Assembly (NCBI RefSeq): GCF_029761915.1
Contig: NZ_CP121695.1
Coordinates: forward strand, 4,183,501-4,247,500
DNA: 64,000 nucleotides
Origin: Bradyrhizobium sp. CB1650
GTDB lineage: Bacteria > Pseudomonadota > Alphaproteobacteria > Rhizobiales > Xanthobacteraceae
Direction: 5' to 3'
The position numbers and the translations under genes are program-made. The notes under the pieces were generated by a model. The model ran no database searches and was not told the origin of the DNA. It worked only from the letters and a program-made list of their open reading frames with translations. This document shows, in pieces, positions 44,234 to 53,232 of the stretch. Numbering within the stretch: the stretch's first letter is position 1; every line of letters begins with the position of its first letter.

Positions 44234-45100
44234 ATGACCTTTCGTTCCCGCCGCGAAAAACTGCGCACCATCCTGTCTGGCTCGGCCTGCATCCGTCCGG
44301 GCTCGGTCTATGACGCGATCTCGATCCGGATCGCCGAGGATCTGGGCTTTCCGCTCGGCATGTTCGGCGGATCGGTTGCTTCGCTCGCGGTGCTCGGCGA
44401 TCCCGACATCGCGCTGATCACGCTGACCGAGCTCGCCGAGCAGATGCGGCGAATGTCGCGTGCCGCAAGGCTTCCGGTGCTGGTCGATGCCGACCATGGC
44501 TACGGCAATGCGCTGAACGTGCGGCGTACGGTGCAGGAGCTGGAGACTGCAGGCGCAGCCGGGCTCACCATCGAGGACACGCTGCTGCCGGCCGCTTTCG
44601 GTGAAGCCAAGACGCAATTGATCTCGCTGGAGGAAGGCGTCGGCAAGATGAAGGCAGCGCTGGACGGCCGCAGCGATCCCTCGCTCGTCATCATGGGCCG
44701 CACGGGGGCGGCCTCGATGACCTCGCTCGAAGACACTATCCGCCGCGCGCAGGCCTACGAGGCCACTGGCGTCGACGCGTTGTTCTTCACCGGCATCAAG
44801 TCGCGCGCCGAGCTTGAAGCGATCGCGACGGCGACGCGCCTGCCGATCGTGCTCGGCAGCGCGCCGGACGAATTGAACGCGCTCGACTATCTCGCCGGCC
44901 AGCGCGTGCGTATCGCGCTGCAGGGCCACGCGCCGATCGCGGCTGCGACGCAAGCTGTCCACGACACGCTCAAGGCGCTCCGCGACGGCGCGCCGCCGAA
45001 AAACCTCAAAGGCCTCGCATCGTCGGAGTTGACCGGCCGCGTGATACGCGAGGCCGACATGAAGGCGCGCAGCGCCGAGTTCCTCGGACTTGAAAAATGA
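44234..45100 (+). CDS. Oxaloacetate decarboxylase-like protein (PEP mutase/isocitrate lyase superfamily)
   Basis: A 288-residue barrel enzyme. The metal-site motif is D-A-D-H-G-Y-G (85-91), and T-I-E-D-T follows near residue 115. Members with this pattern and length are oxaloacetate decarboxylases or related C-C lyases; methylisocitrate lyases usually carry the KKCG motif, which is absent here. It lies 67 bases after pccA and overlaps the acylphosphatase gene by 4 bases. It may link anaplerotic oxaloacetate to pyruvate. Confidence 0.82.
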   Translation: MTFRSRREKLRTILSGSACIRPGSVYDAISIRIAEDLGFPLGMFGGSVASLAVLGDPDIALITLTELAEQMRRMSRAARLPVLVDADHGYGNALNVRRTVQELETAGAAGLTIEDTLLPAAFGEAKTQLISLEEGVGKMKAALDGRSDPSLVIMGRTGAASMTSLEDTIRRAQAYEATGVDALFFTGIKSRAELEAIATATRLPIVLGSAPDELNALDYLAGQRVRIALQGHAPIAAATQAVHDTLKALRDGAPPKNLKGLASSELTGRVIREADMKARSAEFLGLEK

Positions 45101-45396
45101 GCCGGGCAATTCTCCAGGTCATGATCCGCGGCCGCGTCCAGGGCGTCGGCTATCGTGCCTGGGTCGAGTACCAGGCCGTCACCAGTGGGCTCGAAGGCTG
45201 GGTCCGCAACCGGCGCGACGGCAGCGTCGAAGCGCTGTTCGCAGGCTCGCCGAAGCACGTGGCCGACATGATTGCGCTGTGCCGCCACGGTCCGCCGTCC
45301 TCGCGCGTCGACAGCGTCACCAGCGAGACTGCCGGCACCGATGAGCTGAACCTGCGTCGGGCAGGGGAAGCGTTTTCGGTGTTGCCGACGGTGTAG
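45097..45396 (+). CDS. acyP: Acylphosphatase
   Basis: A 99-residue small enzyme with the acylphosphatase signature [10 protein letters not shown] and G-W-V-R-N. Catalytic Arg20 and Asn38 are in place. It hydrolyses acyl phosphates to a carboxylate and phosphate in the cytoplasm. It is translationally coupled (ATGA) to the decarboxylase-like gene. Confidence 0.93.
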   Translation: MSRAILQVMIRGRVQGVGYRAWVEYQAVTSGLEGWVRNRRDGSVEALFAGSPKHVADMIALCRHGPPSSRVDSVTSETAGTDELNLRRAGEAFSVLPTV

Positions 45397-45403
45397 GTGC
45401 GTT

Positions 45404-45429
45404 CCCTCGCCCCCGCTTGCGGGGAGAGG
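45404..45429. repeat. GC-rich hairpin repeat between convergent genes
   Basis: An interrupted stem CCCTCGCCCCCGC/GCGGGGAGAGG with a TT loop. This element (CCTC..CCCCGC TT GCGGGG..GAGG) is frequent between genes in Rhizobiales and probably serves as transcription end for both flanking genes. Confidence 0.7.
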
Positions 45430-45448
45430 TGAAAGAGCGGGCCGGCCT

Positions 45449-46969
45449 TTACCGCGGCAGCCTGGCGATCGCCTCGCTCAGCTCGTGGATCTCGTAGGGC
45501 TTGCGCAGGATCGGGAAGTCGCCGCGGACGTCGGCAGCGACGTCGCTGTAACCGGTGGCGAGCAGGATCGGCAGGCCGGGGTGGACCTGGCGCAAATGCT
45601 GGGCGAGGCTGAGCCCGTCCATCTTGCCGGGCATCACGATGTCCGAGAACACGAAGTCGACGCCATTCATCTCCAGCTCGCGTAGCGCGGCTTCGGCATC
45701 GGCGACCCGGCGCACATTGTAGCCGAGCTGCTCCAGCAGCCCGGTGCTGACCGATGCGACGTCCGGATTGTCCTCGACCAGCAGCACAGTGCCGGTGCCG
45801 CGGAGCGGAGCCGCTTCGCTCGTCTCCCGCGCCGGCGCGTCCATCCCGCGCGGCAGGAGGATGGTGAATGTCGTGCCCCTGCCGAGCTGGCTTGCAACCT
45901 TGACCGTGCCGCCGGCCTGGTGGGCGAAGCCGTGCACCTGGGAGAGGCCAAGGCCAGTGCCCTTGCCGATCGGCTTGGTCGTGAAGAACGGCTCGAAGAC
46001 CTTGTCGAGCACGTCGGAGGGAATGCCGAGCCCGGTATCGGCAACGCTGATCGCAACGAACTCGCCGGCGTGCGGTGGCCCGTCGAGCACGACGTTGCGG
46101 GCGCCGATCGTAACCGTGCCGCCGTCGGGCATCGCATCGCGGGCATTGATGACGAGATTGAGCAACGCCGTCTCGAGCTCGGAGACGTCGGCCTTGATCG
46201 GCCAGACGCCGCGCTCGAAGTCGAAGGCGACACGCACCGAGCTGCCGACGCCGGCATCGAGCACTTCGCGGATCGACGCAATGCGCTCGGCGAAATCGAT
46301 TGCTTGCGGGTTGACGCTCTGCCGCCGCGCGAAGGTGAGAAGCTGGTTGGTAAGCGCGGCCCCGCGCTTGGTCGCGGTATCGATCGCCGAGATCGCCTGG
46401 TGGACCTTCGCGTCGCCGGCGGTTCCCCGCTTCAGGATGTGAAGGCTGCCGCTGATGATCATCAACAGGTTGTTGAAGTCGTGGGCGACGCCGCCGGTGA
46501 GCTGGCCGAGCGCGTCGAACTTCTGTGACTCGGCGAGCTGCTTCTGCATCGCCTCGAGCTTGAGCTGCGCGTCGCGCCGCTCCGTGATGTCGCGCGTGAT
46601 CTTGGCGTAGCCGACAAGCTCGCCATCCTCGTAGATCGGATCGATCACGACGCTCGCCCAGAAGAAGGTGCCATCCTTGCGGACGCGCCAGCCTTCCTCC
46701 TCGTAGCGGCCCTTTTCCCGGGCAATGCTGAGCGCGCGGGCGGGCTTGCCGTTGGCCCGGTCGGTCTCGGTATAGAAGCGCGAAAAATGCTGGCCGAGGA
46801 TATCGGAGGGTGAATAGCCCTTGATGCGCTCGCCGCCGATATTCCAGCTCGTGATGGTGCCGTTGGGATCGAGCATGTAGAGGGCGTAGTCGGCAACCCC
46901 CTCAACCAACAGCCGGAAACTGCGTTCGCTTTCGAACAAGTCTCTCTGCTGATTGTACTTTTTCACCAT
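45449..46969 (-). CDS. PAS hybrid histidine kinase with receiver
   Basis: A 506-residue cytoplasmic kinase: one PAS/PAC module (about 15-135), HisKA (G-G-V-A-H-D-F-N-N-L-L), HATPase_c (NLVINARDAMPDGG, VADTGLGI, GTGLGLSQVHGFA) and a C-terminal receiver (VLLVEDNPDVA, Asp in VFSDIVMPGKMDG, Lys in ILRKPYE). No adjacent response regulator. The kinase core and receiver strongly resemble those of the protein at 38184, so the two are paralogues with different sensor parts. Confidence 0.93.
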   Translation of the reverse strand: MVKKYNQQRDLFESERSFRLLVEGVADYALYMLDPNGTITSWNIGGERIKGYSPSDILGQHFSRFYTETDRANGKPARALSIAREKGRYEEEGWRVRKDGTFFWASVVIDPIYEDGELVGYAKITRDITERRDAQLKLEAMQKQLAESQKFDALGQLTGGVAHDFNNLLMIISGSLHILKRGTAGDAKVHQAISAIDTATKRGAALTNQLLTFARRQSVNPQAIDFAERIASIREVLDAGVGSSVRVAFDFERGVWPIKADVSELETALLNLVINARDAMPDGGTVTIGARNVVLDGPPHAGEFVAISVADTGLGIPSDVLDKVFEPFFTTKPIGKGTGLGLSQVHGFAHQAGGTVKVASQLGRGTTFTILLPRGMDAPARETSEAAPLRGTGTVLLVEDNPDVASVSTGLLEQLGYNVRRVADAEAALRELEMNGVDFVFSDIVMPGKMDGLSLAQHLRQVHPGLPILLATGYSDVAADVRGDFPILRKPYEIHELSEAIARLPR

Positions 46970-47108
46970 TCCCTCGACCCTGCAGCAACCCGTGCAAACG
47001 CTCCATGATGGGGATTGTTCCCGTACGCTGGGATATTTTTAGGCAAATGGCACGCGAGGGTATGCAAGGGCCAGCGCGTTCGAGGCGATCTTGTGAGAGC
47101 GCGCAGCG

Positions 47109-47963
47109 TCAAGCCGACGCCAGACTGCGGAACGTCGCCGCCATGGTGCGCAGCGCGGCGAGCTTGGCGGGGTCACTGACCTTCGAATGCAGCATCACTT
47201 TGGAGCTGCCGAGCTTCGGCAGCCTGTATGCAGGCCCGATGTCGACCAGCCCGCTTGGTGCGATCCGCCGCGCCAGCGGCGCGATTGCGAGTCCGGCGAG
47301 TGCCGCGGCGACGACGGCAGTGACACCGCCGCCGACAAAACGCTCGCGCCAGGGGATGCCCGCTTTGTCCAGGGCTCGCACCGCGACGGCGCGCACGCCG
47401 CAGGGCGGCGCCAGGGTTGCGAGCGGGAATGCTTCGCCGTTCGGCAGGGCAAAGCGTCTTGCCGCGAACCAGCCGAACTCGTCTTCGGCAAGCTTTTCGC
47501 CGCCGCGCCGGCTGCCTTCCTGGCGGACGATCACCGCATCCAGCCGGCCCGCATCGTAGGCGTCCTGCATCTCACGCGAGAAGCCGATGGTGACCGCGAG
47601 GGTGAGTTTTGAGGACGTCGCGTTCAGGCGTTCGAGTAGCCTCACCAGTTCGGGGCCCGCGGCGTGGTCGGAGATGCCTAGCGAGAGCGATTGCGGAGCC
47701 GTTGCCCCGCCCGACAGCGCGCGGTCATGCGCCTCCATCAGCGCGCGGGCACGTTCGAGAAAACCGGCGCCGTCCGCGGTGAGCCTGACTGCACGCGGCG
47801 AGCGTTCGATGAGGAGCTTTCCGAGCAGCGTCTCCAGCCGCTGGAGCTTGAGGCTCACGGCCGCCTGCGTCGTGCCGAGTGCTTCGGCGGCGCGGGTAAA
47901 GCTCTGGAGGTCGGCGACCAGGAGGAAAGCCCGGACGGTGGCGATGTCGAGCGTTGCTGTCAT
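47109..47963 (-). CDS. LysR-family transcriptional regulator
   Basis: A 284-residue LysR protein: N-terminal winged HTH (VRAFLLVADLQSFTRAAEALGTTQAAVSLKLQRLETLLGKLLIERS) and a two-lobed effector domain. It diverges from the tautomerase gene at 48078, the classical LysR-target arrangement, so it probably controls that gene. Confidence 0.92.
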   Translation of the reverse strand: MTATLDIATVRAFLLVADLQSFTRAAEALGTTQAAVSLKLQRLETLLGKLLIERSPRAVRLTADGAGFLERARALMEAHDRALSGGATAPQSLSLGISDHAAGPELVRLLERLNATSSKLTLAVTIGFSREMQDAYDAGRLDAVIVRQEGSRRGGEKLAEDEFGWFAARRFALPNGEAFPLATLAPPCGVRAVAVRALDKAGIPWRERFVGGGVTAVVAAALAGLAIAPLARRIAPSGLVDIGPAYRLPKLGSSKVMLHSKVSDPAKLAALRTMAATFRSLASA

Positions 47964-47974
47964 TATGAATGGTT

Positions 47975-47989
47975 ATCACTGGTATCGAT
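47975..47989. promoter_or_regulatory. Candidate LysR binding site
   Basis: ATCACTGGTATCGAT contains ATC-N9-GAT and fits the T-N11-A LysR box. It lies in the 114-base divergent promoter, about 90 bases before the tautomerase ATG. Evidence is motif and position only. Confidence 0.4.
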
Positions 47990-48077
47990 ATGCATAAGGT
48001 ACCAAAATGAGCAGTCAAGGTCTAGCTTTCCACCGACGCCGCGCAAAACCGCGCGACAATTCGAGAGGAGAACGACC

Positions 48078-48506
48078 ATGCCGCTGATCACCGTGTCCTA
48101 CACCACCTCCCGCCAATCGCCCTCGCTGAAGGCGGATATCGCTGGCGCCGTGTCCGAGCTCACCGCGAAGATCCTGCACAAGGATCCCAAGGTCACCGCC
48201 ATCATCGTGAAGTCCGTCGACGCCAGCGACTGGTTCGCCGGTGGCAAGTCGCTCGCCGAGCAGAAGCTCGCGAGCTACTGGATCGACATCCACGTCTCCG
48301 AAGGCACCAACACCAAGGACGAGAAGGCTGCCTATCTCGCCGCCGTGTTCAAGCGCATGGGCGAGCTCCTCGGCCCGCTGCATCACGAGACCTATCTGCA
48401 TGTCGACGAGGTGAGGGGCGATGCCTACGGTTTCGGCGGCCTCACCCAGGAGCGTCGCTATATCGCCGCCAAGCTCGAGGTGGCGCCGGACCGCGCGGCC
48501 GCCTAG
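48078..48506 (+). CDS. 4-oxalocrotonate tautomerase-family protein
   Basis: A 142-residue tautomerase-superfamily protein. After Met it begins with the catalytic Pro2 (M-P-L-I-T-V-S-Y). It is twice the length of classical 4-OT, so it is a fused or long form. Such proteins catalyse keto-enol tautomerisation or related reactions through Pro2. GAGAGGAG precedes the ATG. It is divergent from the LysR regulator. Confidence 0.88.
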   Translation: MPLITVSYTTSRQSPSLKADIAGAVSELTAKILHKDPKVTAIIVKSVDASDWFAGGKSLAEQKLASYWIDIHVSEGTNTKDEKAAYLAAVFKRMGELLGPLHHETYLHVDEVRGDAYGFGGLTQERRYIAAKLEVAPDRAAA

Positions 48507-48507
48507 A

Positions 48508-48616
48508 GCATGATCCGGAATAGTGTGCAGCGGTTTTCCCTCGCGACAAACGCGGAACGCGTCTGCGCGGCGATCATGCGCAAACAATAACCTGAAGCGC
48601 GATCACGATCGCGCTT
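48508..48616. repeat. Rhizobial intergenic repeat with hairpins
   Basis: The sequence starts GAGCATGATCCGGAATAGTG and contains GATCATGCGCAAACAA, a repeat family seen in many Bradyrhizobium and Rhodopseudomonas intergenic regions. It ends with a perfect 10-bp hairpin (AAGCGCGATC at 48595-48604, complement at 48607-48616), which reaches the lipB stop codon and probably ends transcription from both sides. Confidence 0.8.
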
Positions 48617-49353
48617 TAGGCCGCCGCCTCCGGCCGCAGCGCCTTGGTCGGGCCGAACAGTTCCTCGAAGGCCTGCCGGAGCGCGATGTCGACATCGGCC
48701 ATCGCTACGGGATGGCCGAGATCGACCAGCGAGGTCACGCCGTAGCGGGGATCCGCGACTCCGCAGGGCACGATCCCGGCGAAATGCGACAGCTCCGGCT
48801 CGACATTGATGGCGATGCCGTGGAACGACACCCAGCGCTTCAGGCGGACGCCGATGGCGGCGATCTTGTCCTCGTGGTCCGGCCCCTTGTCCGGCCGCCT
48901 AACCCAGACGCCGACCCGGTCCTCGCGCCGCTCGCCGCGGATGTTGAAGGCGGCGAGCGTCCGCAGGATCAATTCCTCCAGGCTCGCGACATAGGCCCGC
49001 ACGTCCGGCCGGCGGCGCTTGAGGTCGAGCATGACGTAGGCCACGCGCTGCCCGGGGCCATGATAGGTGAGCTGCCCACCGCGCCCGGTGGCGAAGGTCG
49101 GAAAGCGTGAATCGAGCAGATCGGAGGGCTTGCCCGACGTGCCGGAGGTGTAGAGCGGGGGGTGTTCGAGCAGCCAGACCAGCTCGCTCGCCTCGCCCGC
49201 CGCGATCGCCGCGACGCGCGCCTCCATGGCAGCCACCGCGTCCGGATAGGGCACGGGGACGTCCGAAATCCGCCACTCCACGGGCGCGCCGGCGGAGGCG
49301 GAAAACGACGTCAAATCGAGGCCTTGGCGGGTGTTTTGAGGCGAATTAACCAT
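48616..49353 (-). CDS. lipB: Lipoyl(octanoyl) transferase
   Basis: A 245-residue LipB. It shows the [11 protein letters not shown] and [13 protein letters not shown] signatures, catalytic Lys172 (G-V-R-L-K-R-W-V) and catalytic Cys197 (G-I-V-P-C-G-V). It moves octanoyl from acyl carrier protein to apo-lipoyl domains in the cytoplasm. It is divergent from the FliN-like gene. Confidence 0.95.
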   Translation of the reverse strand: MVNSPQNTRQGLDLTSFSASAGAPVEWRISDVPVPYPDAVAAMEARVAAIAAGEASELVWLLEHPPLYTSGTSGKPSDLLDSRFPTFATGRGGQLTYHGPGQRVAYVMLDLKRRRPDVRAYVASLEELILRTLAAFNIRGERREDRVGVWVRRPDKGPDHEDKIAAIGVRLKRWVSFHGIAINVEPELSHFAGIVPCGVADPRYGVTSLVDLGHPVAMADVDIALRQAFEELFGPTKALRPEAAA

Positions 49354-49389
49354 TGGCTAACCATAACGTGGTGATGATCTCGGGAGCAA

Positions 49390-49665
49390 ATGCGAAAGTC
49401 CCAAGTTGCGGCGGTCCTGACAGTGCCCACTCTCGATAAAGTCACCGTGGATCTCATGGTCGTCCTCGGGACGACCACCATGCCGATCCATCAAGTATTA
49501 CGTCTTTCCCGCGGCGCCATCATTGAGCTGGACGCGACCGAGGCCGACGAGGTCAAGGTTTTGGCCAATAACCTGCCGGTGGCCTCCGGCGTCGTGCTGG
49601 TCGACCGCAACCGGATCGCGGTCGAGGTCAAGCAGATGCTGCCGCGCTCGCCGGGGACCAGATAA
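49390..49665 (+). CDS. FliN/SpoA-domain protein
   Basis: A 91-residue protein that is essentially one SpoA (surface presentation of antigens) domain: V-D-L-M-V-V-L-G-T-T-T-M-P-I-H-Q-V-L-R-L-S-R-G, then V-L-V-D-R-N-R-I-A-V-E-V. This is the FliN C-terminal domain of the flagellar switch. No other flagellar or type III secretion gene is nearby, so it is either a dispersed FliN or a solo SpoA protein. Confidence 0.85.
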   Translation: MRKSQVAAVLTVPTLDKVTVDLMVVLGTTTMPIHQVLRLSRGAIIELDATEADEVKVLANNLPVASGVVLVDRNRIAVEVKQMLPRSPGTR

Positions 49666-49799
49666 GACCGGTCCGGGCGGATCTTTCCGCGCAAGCCTGT
49701 GGAATTCGACGCTTCGGCAGGCTTGTATCCCCCTGATGGATTTGTTAGATCGGCGCCGCTGATCCGGCCGGCCCTAAAGCCTCCAGCCGGCATCCCTTA

Positions 49800-49884
49800 G
49801 CGCTCGTGGCGGAACTGGTAGACGCGCTGCCTTGAGGTGGCAGTGGGTAACACCGTGGGGGTTCGAGTCCCTCCGAGCGCACCA
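49800..49884 (+). tRNA. tRNA-Leu (GAG)
   Basis: An 85-base tRNA with encoded CCA. The acceptor stem pairs GCGCTCG with CGAGCGC, the anticodon arm is CTGCC-TTGAGGT-GGCAG giving anticodon GAG, the variable arm is long as in tRNA-Leu, and the T arm contains GTTCGAGTCC. Confidence 0.97.
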
Positions 49885-49941
49885 AGTCTCTCGACAGTCT
49901 CATCTGTAAGAACAGCCGGCCCGGATGGGCATGGGGTCCCT

Positions 49942-50199
49942 TCAGCCATATTCGTCGCCGACCCCGTATTCCCGGTAGATCTCCAGCGGATCGAGGTTTG
50001 GGAACAGGCGGCACTTGGCTTGGGCGAGGTGCAGGCTCACCGTCGCCGGCTCCTTGCCGTTCGAGAGCATTTTGCGGATGTCGTCCATATGCGCGCGCGG
50101 CTGGTGCTTCGCCTCGAGCTGCTCCAGCGCGACCAGCGCGGTCGCAAGCGCCTCGGTGAGGACCCATTCGTCGTGGCCCGTGATTCCCTTCTTCGGCAT
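49942..50199 (-). CDS. Small hypothetical protein
   Basis: An 85-residue protein of unknown function, mainly helical and charged (HDEWVLTEALATALVALEQLEAKHQPRAHMDDIRKML). No signal peptide. I chose the ATG at 50199; the frame opens slightly upstream. Composition and codon use are protein-like, and the plus-strand frame over it is not. Confidence 0.65.
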   Translation of the reverse strand: MPKKGITGHDEWVLTEALATALVALEQLEAKHQPRAHMDDIRKMLSNGKEPATVSLHLAQAKCRLFPNLDPLEIYREYGVGDEYG

Positions 50200-50499
50200 C
50201 GGCAGACCCCACATGCGGTGGTACCGCCAGTGTATCGCGGCTTGCGCCGAATCTCCATTGAGCCGTTGCTGAGCGCGGAATGGGCGCCGAACAGGCGGCC
50301 GGTCCTCCGCTCTGCCTCCCTTGTTTTATGGCCAGCGTGGATAAAACGCCGGCCTGCGCGGGCGGCCTTATCTTTGTTGCAACGAAGTGGGCGTAGAGAT
50401 CTGCACGTGCGCATTCGGGCCGGCCGTTCCGGCCCCGGACCGACTTCCCCGAAATTCGAGAGCGCGATCCGTTGCGCCGTCCTTGAGGCTGGAGCCAGC

Positions 50500-50874
50500 A
50501 TGGCCTTTCTGAGCATCCTCTACCGCTTCATCACCAACTTCGCGTTCATGGCGGTGGTCTATTTCAGCCTGAACTTCATGGAGAAGTATCCGAACCGGGC
50601 GATCCTCGCGATCCTGGTGCTGGTCTATACCGCCATGCGTGCGGCCTCGACGCTGCGCGCCTTCTATTTCTTCCAGAAGATCGAGAAGCTGGAGGCCGAG
50701 ACCAAGCGCCTGCAGGCCCCGATCAATGACGGCTCGGGCGGAACGTCGACGCGCAAGCAGATCGTGACCGACGTTGCGCGGCTCCGCCGCGACGGCGAGT
50801 TGAAGTCCTATATGGACCTGTTCTTCCTGGCGCTGATCGTGCTGCTCTGCGTCGCCAACATCATCCGGCAGTAG
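50500..50874 (+). CDS. Small membrane protein, unknown function
   Basis: A 124-residue protein with predicted helices at about 7-25, 32-52 and 106-122 (FLALIVLLCVANIIR). Between them is a short coiled-coil-like segment (FFQKIEKLEAETKRLQ). GGAG lies upstream of the ATG. It converges with the deacetylase gene, four bases apart. Confidence 0.75.
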   Translation: MAFLSILYRFITNFAFMAVVYFSLNFMEKYPNRAILAILVLVYTAMRAASTLRAFYFFQKIEKLEAETKRLQAPINDGSGGTSTRKQIVTDVARLRRDGELKSYMDLFFLALIVLLCVANIIRQ

Positions 50875-50878
50875 ACGT

Positions 50879-52153
50879 CTACTGCGGCCGCTTCTTCAGA
50901 CTGGCGAGGCGCGTCGGACGGGGCGCCGTGCCCTTGGCCTGCGGCGCGCGCTTTGCGGCCGGCGCGGCATGTGCGGTCTGACGGTTGTGCGATGAGGCGG
51001 CGGCCTTGCCCTTGTAGCCGCGGCCATTCGCGCGCGCGGCGCTGGAAAGGTCGGCCGCGGCCATCCGCATCGCGGCGCGCCGGGACAGTGTCGTCGACAG
51101 CAGGACCTCGATCGAGCCTTCCGGGATCGCGAACAGCTCGCGCTCGGGCACGGGCAGGGTGGCCGCGACATTCGCCAGCGCCTTGGTCCGGCGCGGCAGC
51201 GGCGATTGATCGGACGGCATCGCATTGAGATCGGCGAGGCCCGGTGCCGGCAGCGTCATCGTCTGCGTGAACACGAAATTCGGAACGCTCGGCCAGCGCG
51301 CGATCGGCGCGGTCTCCGACGGTGGATGCAGCAGCCATTCCACCGGCTCGGTCGGCGTCGCCGGCCGGTCGGCGGTCGCGGGCACCACATGCACGATGCG
51401 ATAGCCGCGCGCCTTCAGATCGCGGATGATCTTGGGCAGCGCCGCGACCGTGCGGGCCTGGATGTCGTGCAGGAGCAAAATGCCCTTGCCCTTGGCCTCG
51501 AGCCGCTGGATCGCGAGCTGATAGACGCGATCGGACGACACGTGCCGCCAGTCGTCGGCCGGGAAGTCGGCGCTCCAGACCTGGATGCCACGGGAGATCA
51601 GGTAGTTCTCGACGCCCTCGGCGCGCAGCAGGCCGGGAATGCGGAAGAACGGCGCAAGCGCAGACGGATCGGTCATCGCGGCACTGGTCCATTCGATGCC
51701 GCCATTGATCTCGGCCTCGGCCTTCTCGATCGGCATCTTTTCGAACGTCAGGGGATGGCTCAGGCTGTGGGTGCCGACGGTGTGCCCGGCCGCCACCAGC
51801 TTGCGCACGCCCTCGGGGTTCGCCTTGGCCTGGTTGCCGATGATGAAGAAGGTCGCCTTGATGCATTCATCGGCCAGGATCTGCAGCACCTGGTTCGAGT
51901 ATTTCGGCAGCGGGCCGTCGTCGAAGGTCAGGACCACCTCATGGTCTTTGAGGGGCAGCGTCTCACGGTACTGCATGGTGCCGATGCGCGGATGCGCGCG
52001 CGGATCGACGACCAGGGTGCGGGAGGTGCCGAGCGCGTCCGGATGGCCGGGACAGTCGGCCGCAAAGGCCGCCGGCGAAGCCGCGGTCAAGAAGCCGCCA
52101 AAGAACAGGACGATCCACGATCGCGTCCAAACAGAAACGCTACTTTCGATCAT
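50879..52153 (-). CDS. Secreted polysaccharide deacetylase (CE4 family), first of two
   Basis: A 424-residue exported protein with a signal peptide (1-31, ending AFA). The NodB-homology domain has V-L-T-F-D-D-G-P (catalytic Asp and metal Asp) and a metal His pair in H-S-L-S-H-P, with L-L-L-H-D-I near its end. After it comes a 170-residue Ala/Arg/Lys-rich tail without known domain. It probably removes acetyl groups from peptidoglycan or an exopolysaccharide in the periplasm. It is paralogous to the next upstream gene, which lacks the tail. Confidence 0.9.
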   Translation of the reverse strand: MIESSVSVWTRSWIVLFFGGFLTAASPAAFAADCPGHPDALGTSRTLVVDPRAHPRIGTMQYRETLPLKDHEVVLTFDDGPLPKYSNQVLQILADECIKATFFIIGNQAKANPEGVRKLVAAGHTVGTHSLSHPLTFEKMPIEKAEAEINGGIEWTSAAMTDPSALAPFFRIPGLLRAEGVENYLISRGIQVWSADFPADDWRHVSSDRVYQLAIQRLEAKGKGILLLHDIQARTVAALPKIIRDLKARGYRIVHVVPATADRPATPTEPVEWLLHPPSETAPIARWPSVPNFVFTQTMTLPAPGLADLNAMPSDQSPLPRRTKALANVAATLPVPERELFAIPEGSIEVLLSTTLSRRAAMRMAAADLSSAARANGRGYKGKAAASSHNRQTAHAAPAAKRAPQAKGTAPRPTRLASLKKRPQ

Positions 52154-52187
52154 GAATCCCGTCTGCCTCCATAGCGTTGCGGACATG

Positions 52188-52235
52188 TCCAACGTCGGTC
52201 GGAGACGCCCCTCCAACGTTGGTCGGAGATGCCCC
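52188..52235. repeat. 24-bp direct repeat, two tandem copies
   Basis: Two adjacent 24-bp units (52188-52211 and 52212-52235) differ at two positions; each contains CCAACGT, GGTCGGAGA and GCCCC. They lie just upstream of the first deacetylase gene, in its promoter region. Confidence 0.9.
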
Positions 52236-52342
52236 GAAAGGGTTCAGGTGCGGGTCCCCTGTCATCATTGCATAGCCTAGCATGAACAGAGACTTAACAG
52301 GCCCCGCATCACCCCATTTTGCGCCGGCGTGACATTCCGGCA

Positions 52343-53149
52343 TCAACGCGCGTCGGCGCTCTTCTGCGTGGGCGCTGCCCCGACCACGTGGACGACCCGG
52401 TAGCCGTTCTCCCGCAAATACCGCAGGAAGGCCGGCATGATCGCGGCCGTGCGCGCCTTCGGGTCGTGGAACAGGATGATGCCCTTGCCGGCGGCGGCAA
52501 GGCGCTCGGTCACGAGCTTCAGTTCCTGCTCGGGCGTCATCTCGTTCCAGTCGCTGGCCCAGAGATCCGCCCCGAACACGACGATGCCGCGCGCCTGGAG
52601 CAGGTCGAGCTGTGCGGGCGTCGCCTCGAAATAGGGGAAGCGGAAGAATGGCGTCGACGGCGTCGTCGTCGAGCTGCCGTGCAGGGCCATCTCATCGGCC
52701 GCGATCCCTCGATCGATCTCGCTCTTCGCCTTCTCGAGCGGGATCCGCGCCATGAACGGATGTGACCAGGTGTGATGGCCGATGGTGTGGCCCTCACGCG
52801 CGATCCGCTTCACCATCTCGGGATGCTCCGAGGCGTGGAGGCCGATCAGGAAGAAGGTGGCGCGCACGCACTCCTGCGCCAGCGCGGCCAGGACCTTCGA
52901 CGTGGTCGGGGGATAAGGGCCGTCGTCGAAGGTGAGCACGACCTCGTGATCGGCCAGAGGCAGCGTCTGCGGAAAGCTCTTCAGGCCGATGCGCGGGCTC
53001 GCCTTGGCGTCGACGCTCAGCACGCGCGAGGTGCCGAGCGCATCCTTGCGCGGACAGTCGGCGGCTTCAGTCGAGGCGGTGCCGACGAGTGCGGCGACGA
53101 CCGCGCTCATCGACATCAGGATCCATTTCGGCCGGCACATCTTTGCCAT
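52343..53149 (-). CDS. Secreted polysaccharide deacetylase (CE4 family), second of two
   Basis: A 268-residue exported protein (signal peptide to about residue 30, ending TEA). It has the same order of motifs as its neighbour: V-L-T-F-D-D-G-P, H-T-W-S-H-P and I-I-L-F-H-D-P. It shares the introduction D-C-P-x-x-x-D-A-L-G-T-S-R-x-L with the protein at 50879, so the pair arose by tandem duplication. The start is placed at 53149; an in-frame ATG at 53140 is an alternative. Confidence 0.88.
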   Translation of the reverse strand: MAKMCRPKWILMSMSAVVAALVGTASTEAADCPRKDALGTSRVLSVDAKASPRIGLKSFPQTLPLADHEVVLTFDDGPYPPTTSKVLAALAQECVRATFFLIGLHASEHPEMVKRIAREGHTIGHHTWSHPFMARIPLEKAKSEIDRGIAADEMALHGSSTTTPSTPFFRFPYFEATPAQLDLLQARGIVVFGADLWASDWNEMTPEQELKLVTERLAAAGKGIILFHDPKARTAAIMPAFLRYLRENGYRVVHVVGAAPTQKSADAR

Positions 53150-53232
53150 TGCGCTTGCAGTTGCCTTGTGAGTATTGCCTGAGCCGATAGCCCAGACCAC
53201 CTGATCCAACCTTTCAAACGGCGAGGCGCGCC

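Noticed and set aside
41923..44292. 789-codon minus-strand frame opposite pccA
   Set aside because: Antisense shadow of a highly conserved biotin carboxylase; no recognisable domains.
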